A stretch of 64,000 nucleotides of DNA from Acanthaster planci (Eukaryota > Echinodermata > Asteroidea > Valvatida > Acanthasteridae). A program made the position numbers and the translations under genes. The DNA lies in NCBI RefSeq assembly GCF_001949145.1, contig NW_019091390.1, forward strand, positions 878,237 to 942,236, written 5' to 3'. Of the stretch, positions 59,501-64,000 are shown piece after piece (within the stretch, counting starts at the first letter, position 1; each line of letters starts with the position of its first letter). A model generated the notes under the pieces. The model did not search any database. It was not told the DNA's origin and saw only the letters and a list, made by a program, of their open reading frames with translations.

Positions 59501-60579
59501 GAAAACAGTCTTAACCTTGTCACCTGACAGCTTTTGATCAATGGGGTTCAGTCCCTCAAAGATGGCGTCGTATTTTAATTTCTCCTCTGGCTACAAATAT
59601 TCAAACAAGAGAGTAGAGACGATTTATACAATGAAAGCATCGTTTTAATGTCCCCCCCTAAATTATTTAACTGAAGTGCAGTTTGTGGGCATTAGAAACA
59701 CCCTCAATTACGATTCAAAACAAGTCAAATTGTTTCTTACAGTTTCGAGTCATACAGCGCAAAGAACATGCTGTAACTCAAACAAAATACTTACCGTGAC
59801 AGACCATGAATGGTCTGGTGACCCTCCGGGAAGGGGTGGAGTTGTGGAATGAGGAGTCTGAGTAGCAGACCCTTGCTGTTTAGAGGACAGAAAAAAGAAA
59901 CTCTTTCAACAAGAATTTGTTTTATTTTCAAACAATGCCAATTATAAAGGTTTGAGGATTAACGCTACCACCGGATCAACATGAAGCCCTGATGTTACTC
60001 CCTAAATAAAAAAAATAAATAAATAATACAAATTTAGCTTTTTTTTTCCAAAAATGTTAAACTCTGTGTTGATGCTTCGGGAAATATCAATCTTCATTTC
60101 CTTCTGAACCCATTCACCCACATTCTGCCCAAATTAAATACCGTCAAAAGTCAAATTTAGTGAAATTCTTCTTGCTACGTCTCCGGTTTGCAGCTTACAA
60201 CCATCTGTGGGGAAGCCGTACCATGTTTGGGATAGGAGCTGGCAAAGTCAGGTTAGATACAGCAATCTCTCGGCCGCTCTGTGCCAAAGCGATCAACTTC
60301 AGTGCCACAAAGAAACCCTGATAATCAAAAAAGGGGAAAATAAATCCACATCAATGCTAAGAACTAATTTCGACAGTGCTCTGTATAGATCTGCCTTGAA
60401 CAGAAGCACCAGCTCGTCGACTGAACGGAGCCATTCTTCACCTGTTTGTCTAAGTGTCCTTTGCCTTGTGGGTCAGACAGCTCCCATATTTTATGCAGTA
60501 TCGTCTCCCGCAGGCCAGACTTCTTCAGGAAAGATGCAGCATCCACAGCGCCGATCTTACCGACACCCGTCTTATCGAC
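44456..60579 (-). CDS. EPS15: EPS15/EPS15L1-type endocytic adaptor (18 exons, 5' end missing)
   Basis: Eighteen exons join in consistent phases to 927 residues; the extreme N-terminus is outside the window. Three EH domains are present: EH1 ([20 protein letters not shown]...), EH2 ([20 protein letters not shown]...[18 protein letters not shown]) and EH3 ([20 protein letters not shown]...[20 protein letters not shown]). A coiled coil of about 285 residues follows ([20 protein letters not shown]...), then about 21 DPF motifs and a PALPPKK SH3-ligand motif. In the known family, EH domains bind NPF peptides, the coiled coil oligomerises, and DPF motifs bind AP-2 in clathrin-coated pits. The order and exon-junction sequence match human EPS15 closely. 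The final exon gives an unusual C-terminus without visible ubiquitin-interacting motifs. EPS15 versus EPS15L1 cannot be separated here, because invertebrates usually have one gene. Confidence 0.92.
46552..46771. repeat. Near-perfect 99-bp palindrome with 22-bp spacer
   Basis: Arms 46552-46650 and 46673-46771 are almost exact reverse complements. Each arm, read towards GAAACGTCGAGTT, holds CTGAAGA, a CGGACAG/CTGTCCG stem (one mismatch in the left arm) and GAAAC. Lies in the last EPS15 intron. Confidence 0.9.
46947..47279 (-). CDS. EPS15: EPS15 exon (DPF region, SH3 ligand)
   Basis: 111 codons, phase 0-0, acceptor CTTTGCCAG, donor CCAAG|GTAAGG. Five DPF motifs and [13 protein letters not shown], a proline-rich SH3-ligand motif like that of vertebrate EPS15. 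Ends [13 protein letters not shown]. Confidence 0.9.
47909..47967 (-). CDS. EPS15: EPS15 exon (DPF region)
   Basis: 59 bases, phase 1 in and 0 out. Encodes [20 protein letters not shown]; one DPF and two DAF variants. Confidence 0.85.
48559..48867 (-). CDS. EPS15: EPS15 exon (eleven DPF motifs)
   Basis: 309 bases, phase 1-1, acceptor TTGCAG, donor AGATG|GTGAGA. Dense AP-2 binding DPF array, for example [18 protein letters not shown]. The first DPF is made across the splice junction. Confidence 0.92.
49238..49328 (-). CDS. EPS15: EPS15 exon (four DPF motifs)
   Basis: 91 bases, phase 0 in and 1 out. Encodes [20 protein letters not shown] and [10 protein letters not shown]. Confidence 0.9.
49800..50045 (-). 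repeat. Interspersed repeat family R, copy 4
   Basis: Longest copy. On the minus strand it opens CAAAAGAGGGCGTTTTTAAA and runs to TTTTGCCAGTGAGGGTGCAC. Lies in an EPS15 intron. Confidence 0.6.
50955..51032 (-). CDS. EPS15: EPS15 exon (linker)
   Basis: 26 codons, phase 0-0, acceptor TCTGCTTAG, donor TCAAG|GTAGGT. Encodes [20 protein letters not shown] and ADEDFK. Possibly an optional exon. Confidence 0.75.
52573..52785 (-). CDS. EPS15: EPS15 exon (end of coiled coil)
   Basis: 71 codons, phase 0-0. Coiled coil [20 protein letters not shown] ends in a Pro/Asn-rich linker and [16 protein letters not shown]. Confidence 0.85.
53226..53375 (-). CDS. EPS15: EPS15 exon (coiled coil)
   Basis: 50 codons, phase 0-0, donor AAGTG|GTGAGG. 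Encodes [20 protein letters not shown] and further heptads, aligning with the EELAKAREELSRLQQE region of human EPS15. Confidence 0.88.
53802..54011 (-). CDS. EPS15: EPS15 exon (coiled coil)
   Basis: 70 codons, phase 0-0. Encodes [20 protein letters not shown] and IASQESSLK. The donor GTGGGG is weak, and the frame stays open beyond it, but alignment with human EPS15 supports a junction here. Confidence 0.85.
54071..54131. repeat. Inverted repeat CTTAACCCTAACAGTCCTCA
   Basis: Left arm 54071-54097 and right arm 54108-54131 pair with about two mismatches; loop about 10 bases. Located 26 bases before the MITE at 54161, in an EPS15 intron. Confidence 0.7.
54161..54342. mobile_element. TTAA-flanked piggyBac-type MITE, copy 2
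   Basis: 182 bases between TTAA sites (54157-54160 and 54343-54346). Left end CCCCTTGACTCCGGGACC; reverse complement of right end CCCCTTAACGCCGGGATT. Same terminal pattern as the element at 15597. Confidence 0.65.
54499..54783. mobile_element. Possible MITE with short AATTTCACG ends
   Basis: AATTTCACG at 54501 faces CGTGAAATT at 54773-54781. Internal GCTAAGCACA motifs recall the fold-back element at 5058. Weak. Confidence 0.35.
54852..55013 (-). CDS. EPS15: EPS15 exon (coiled-coil start)
   Basis: 54 codons, phase 0-0. Encodes [20 protein letters not shown], very close to the human EPS15 coiled-coil start. Confidence 0.92.
55245..55533 (+). mobile_element. tRNA-derived SINE, copy 2
   Basis: Same body as the SINE at 40123: GGGCAAATCACTTTACC, CGAGCTGTATACTCCCAGGG and AGCTAAGATGGCTTTAGG. 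Box B is GGTTTGAATCC. More diverged at the 3' end. Confidence 0.65.
55573..55720. mobile_element. MITE with ACTTGGCTRCRGCTAGA ends
   Basis: Left GCAGATTACTTGGCTACGGC pairs with the reverse complement of the right end, GTCTGAATCACTTGGCTGCA. About 145 bases. It ends about 10 bases from the EPS15 exon edge at 55730. Confidence 0.6.
55730..55904 (-). CDS. EPS15: EPS15 exon (second half of EH3)
   Basis: 175 bases, phase 2 in and 0 out. Completes ...IW and encodes [20 protein letters not shown], then [11 protein letters not shown], matching human EH3 and its linker. Confidence 0.93.
56260..56960. repeat. 47-bp minisatellite spanning an EPS15 splice donor, with assembly gap
   Basis: The unit GAGCGAGNANATTCTGAGGC followed by CTCCTGTCTACAGACCTACC starts at 56787, 56834, 56881 and 56928 (47-base steps), and again left of the gap at 56260. 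The unit at 56928 includes the end of the EH3 exon. Gap bases are 56300-56784. Confidence 0.9.
56300..56784. other. Assembly gap (485 N)
   Basis: Run of N within the 47-bp tandem array; real length unknown. Translated frames across it are meaningless. Confidence 0.99.
56921..57078 (-). CDS. EPS15: EPS15 exon (first half of EH3)
   Basis: 158 bases, phase 0 in and 2 out, acceptor TCCTCTAG, donor ATATG|GTAGGT. Encodes [20 protein letters not shown], an EF-hand-like DGDKDG loop, and [15 protein letters not shown]. Confidence 0.93.
57501..57707 (-). CDS. EPS15: EPS15 exon (end of EH2, linker)
   Basis: 69 codons, phase 0-0. Encodes [20 protein letters not shown], near-identical to the human AMFLVYCALEKEPVPMSLPP segment, then a basic Pro-rich linker. 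Confidence 0.93.
58388..58447 (-). CDS. EPS15: EPS15 exon (EH2 EF-hand)
   Basis: 20 codons, [20 protein letters not shown]. The calcium-type loop [12 protein letters not shown] is intact. Confidence 0.93.
59465..59590 (-). CDS. EPS15: EPS15 exon (EH2 start)
   Basis: 42 codons, [20 protein letters not shown] and LPVDILSR, aligned with human EH2. Confidence 0.93.
59795..59875 (-). CDS. EPS15: EPS15 exon (EH1-EH2 linker)
   Basis: 27 codons, Ser/Thr/Pro-rich, ending DHSWSVT, which corresponds to the human LPWAVK lead into EH2. Confidence 0.85.
60222..60317 (-). CDS. EPS15: EPS15 exon (end of EH1)
   Basis: 32 codons, [20 protein letters not shown], matching the human FFVALRLVACAQNG segment. Donor GTACGG is non-consensus. 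Confidence 0.88.
60442..60579 (-). CDS. EPS15: EPS15 exon (EH1 core), most 5' exon in window
   Basis: 46 codons, [20 protein letters not shown] then [20 protein letters not shown]. The EH1 loop reads [10 protein letters not shown]. The start-codon exon is not visible up to 64000. Confidence 0.92.
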
Positions 60580-63500
60580 CTGAAATGGAAGGGGGGAGAG
60601 GATGAAGTTAGATGGTGTGATAAACCACAGGGCAAACAAGGTAACGGATGTACAGATAGAGGGACGGGTCATGTCAGGCACAGACCTGACCTCTGCTATC
60701 AGTGACACTGATTTCACCTGTCTGATCACCCTCAGGGAGAAAAAACCACGGCGACACAAAACAGTAACACACAAGCAGCGATTTCCTCTTATACATCAAT
60801 GCGAGAGATTGGAAATTCAGGATGTGTTCTGACCAAAGTGGACCACAGGATATGTACATGTACACTAATTTAACTTCAAGATCTGTCCTTCTAAGTAAGT
60901 TGGTCGTTCTGTGCTTTCAAACAACTTATGAGCAAACTGTGAAAAGCTTACTTACAGTAGGTCTACCATAAACCTTGAACTCCTGCTTTCTGATATTTTA
61001 CTACGGGGTCTGCTGGTCTATTTGAATCCGATATGCCAATAATCCAATATTACTGTAGTGATCAATGACTTATGTTTTTTTTTCCTGAAAATGCACAGTA
61101 ACGGACCACTTGATGGTCAAAGATGAATCATCTCTCATCATCTCGGCCATCTTGACCGGCTGTCAGCAAAGCAAGAGGGACTTGACATAGAGTCTATACC
61201 TCCTCACAGTAAACCTACCCCATGGGGTCAGACACTACGTTTTACATATACGGAGACACAACCATACAGACAGGCACGCAGCATTTCTCATCATTTTGAA
61301 CAATCTTGATCAACTCAACAATCCCTCCTCAGCAAAGAAGAAAAGAGAGTCCAGACGTAGTCTCCGATGAACTAATCTCAATCTAATCTGAAATACCCAT
61401 CTGCCTCATAAGACTTCTGGCTTTTGCCAAGGCAACTGCTGTACTGATACATGTACATGTATAATAAATTTGAAGTCATACATGTTAAAAGGCAGCAGGA
61501 CTTACTCATAGGAATAACAGTGTCTCAAGTTGGCAAATTTATACACGTATGCACATCTGTGTAAATACATCGGGCGACCTACTAACATACTAAAAACCTC
61601 ATTAGTTAAAAACAAACAGAGAAATGTTGGAGGCAATCGGTCAATCTGTAAGACTGGTGGAATGCGCCGCGCTATCAGTTGATCCTGAGGGAAATCGCAG
61701 ACTTTCCCCCTCCCCATTTTCCAAATATCCTCTCAAACTGTGAGCTGGAAAGAAAAAGGCGATCGTGGGACGGCGGAAATATCGACAGATTGTGCAAGAG
61801 ACCGTGCGATCGACCGATCACGACCCAACGGAAATAATGTACAGTATACGCGTACAGTACAACATTCAAGAACGATGAGGAGCTACATGTATGTTTGTTT
61901 AACGAATTGTTGCACTTAGAGACTGGCGCTGACATTCTCCATTGACAGTATAAGGAAACACATGCCAGCTTCAAGAGTTTGAAAGCACACACTACAGTAA
62001 GTTTCACAGAGGCAGCCTACAACGTCTCCTCTGCAATGTACATGGAACAGAAAGTAAAATTTATCAACTCTCAAAATGCACAAGTGTAGAATTTGGACTC
62101 AAACAAAAGTGTAACCTAACAATTTGAAACCAAGCAAACTGAATACTAGTCGGCACATTCCAGTACTACATGCACTCTACGTGTCCGTAGCCATGTAGTT
62201 CAGCAGGTGTTACGGGGAAGTGAATATTCATGAGGGAGAAAACCTGACCACCCTATCATAAACAGACAGCAATTAATGCAAATGAATTGTCCATATGCTG
62301 CAACAGCTACATGCATGCAGGTGGGGTTTAAGAGTTTTTAATCATTATACTTTCCAAGAACGCGGGTTTCAAGTGGACAGAGCATCCCCCACCAACCCGG
62401 ATACAATCTTCATCTACTTTAAAACTACAGGAATCTTTAATTTCTTATTTTCTCTTCAGGTCAATTTCCATTATCCTTGTCGGCTGGAATCCTACATGGA
62501 AACATGACTCATTCCATCATATCAAAGGGGTAATTACACTGTGCAATGTGGAACAACATTTTTTTTCTCAAGCTGGCAAAGTAAGGACTAAGGAAGGGTT
62601 GACACTGACCACACCAACATATGTTAGAGAGTAATTTAAGAAACTTAAGGGAAACAAGCCATCTTCAGACGGAAGCAAATAATGAAACATGTAAGCTGTT
62701 TATGCATCAAAGATTTTTTTCTTTTTGATGGATTTGTTGGCCCGATTTCTCTGTTGTCTAATTGTTAATAAGGACTAAAACAACAATTGCACAGATCCGC
62801 AGTTTTTGTGGAGTTACTGTACAATCTCTGCCCATCTTTGATTTGTTTTTATGAGTGGTTTGATTTCACTGTAAACTGAGAACCTTTTTAAACAAACAGA
62901 AACAGAAGCCGGATAAAGAGTGAATTAACAAGATTTGCCCTTTTAGTAGACCAGGAAAATCTCAATCCAAATGGACTTTCCTTCCTTCCATCTCCGGGGT
63001 TGGGGCAGATTTGAGCGCATCATCTCCAGGTTGCTAGGCAACTGTCTCCCTGTCAGATGCTTAATGGGATGTGTTTCCTGTGTCTGGCTTTTGTACAATT
63101 CTTACCTGGTGTGGTAAGCTACATGTAACCAAGCCCGGTCTTGATATATTCGTGGCCAAACCAGACAAAATCAGTTGCAAGTCACCAGAGCCTTTTTTTT
63201 TTAAAGTCCAAAGCCTTTAAATCATTCTTAGCACAATGTGGACCAAAAGAAACTGCAACTTTGTTGCTTTCTTAATCTACATCACGTTCATTTTCACCAA
63301 CTCAGCTTTCCTATTTGAGTGATACATCAAAATAAAGACCTCAATCTTCTTTTTCTGATGCAAACTGAAACAAAAAGTATCGAAGAAAGTCAACAGCGTT
63401 AAGGAGATCCAGTTACTTGTTCACAGGGACTGATACACTGTACATGTACACCCAAAGACTTTCTGCTGCATTCGTGATTGACAGTTCCTACCCATCTGTT

Positions 63501-64000
63501 ATGCTGTACAGTTTTTCTTTCAATTCCCTCTCTAAACATTCTGATGTTTTTATGGCCCTTCTGCCAATGCATTCACCACATAATTTTGAAGGCAGTGAGC
63601 TTAATTTTCTGCAATAAACACTTTAACTTGATCACCTGCTTCTTCACCTTTAAACACATCAGCAAATAGCGTCACCTATTTCACCAGCTGAGATCTTAAT
63701 CACTCAAAACAGTAGATAGCAGAGCAGGGCCATACAATGTACATGCACAATGTACGTCCACCGGTACAATTGCTTGTGCATGTATGGTCACGCACACTCT
63801 ATGTCACGTATGTGTACAATCCCACATACATAAATAAAAACAAGGCTGCACAATTATGCCGGTCGTTAACCTCAAATAAACACAAATAATCCAGTGAACT
63901 TTTTCCACTTGATCCGCAAAGTCTCCGCACAGAGACTCTGTGCAGATCAAGAGTATAATTTTCATGTAAAAGATGTGTTCTCCGCATTGAAATCTGCAGT
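60580..64000. other. EPS15 5' intron or upstream sequence
   Basis: No exon for the expected NPVYEKYYRQ-type EH1 start was found. It holds ACATGT-type simple sequence near 61452 and a small palindrome at 63911-63954. Confidence 0.45.
63911..63954. repeat. Short palindrome
   Basis: GCACAGAGACTCTGTGC (63926-63942) flanked by CTTGATC and GATCAAG. Could form a hairpin. Confidence 0.6.

Overview
This is a eukaryotic (animal) genomic window: genes are split by GT-AG introns, coding density is low, and most of the sequence is intron, MITE or SINE. A tRNA-derived SINE, TTAA-flanked piggyBac-type MITEs, frequent ACATGTACAT-type simple sequence and compact short exons suggest a marine invertebrate deuterostome (echinoderm, hemichordate or amphioxus). 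That placement is inference only. I rebuilt exons by eye from splice sites, phase continuity and protein similarity recalled from known families; no searches were run.

Layout. (1) 1-2614: two tandem copies of a ~1.3 kb repeat, each ending at a single N. (2) 2684-20898, minus strand: 'gene A', a 12-exon model for a mucin-like membrane protein (signal peptide, short Cys-containing N-terminus, Ser/Thr-rich stalk made of phase 1-1 exons, one TM helix, Lys-rich tail). (3) 23438-25710, plus strand: a complete four-exon PET100 homologue (cytochrome c oxidase assembly factor). (4) 28229-28893, plus strand: a possible small two-exon gene, not recognised. (5) 29087-38244, plus strand: 'gene B', a 15-exon paralogue of gene A in head-to-head orientation. 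Its stalk holds a four-fold tandem array of an exon plus its intron, and it has an extra two-helix cassette that gene A appears to lack. (6) 38245-44455: no confident gene, with a SINE and an AT-rich microsatellite. (7) 44456-60579, minus strand: most of an EPS15/EPS15L1-type endocytic adaptor (three EH domains, coiled coil, 21 DPF motifs, SH3-ligand proline motif). Its first exon(s) lie beyond the right edge. (8) 60580-64000: no coding exon seen.

The most unusual items are the divergent paralogue pair A/B with its modular stalk and a cytoplasmic tail motif kept in both genes, the extra TM hairpin cassette of gene B, a possible intronic-polyadenylation isoform of gene B, and a 47-bp minisatellite that repeats the end of the EPS15 EH3 exon together with its 5' splice site. 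Several repeat families occur more than once in the window and can be defined internally.
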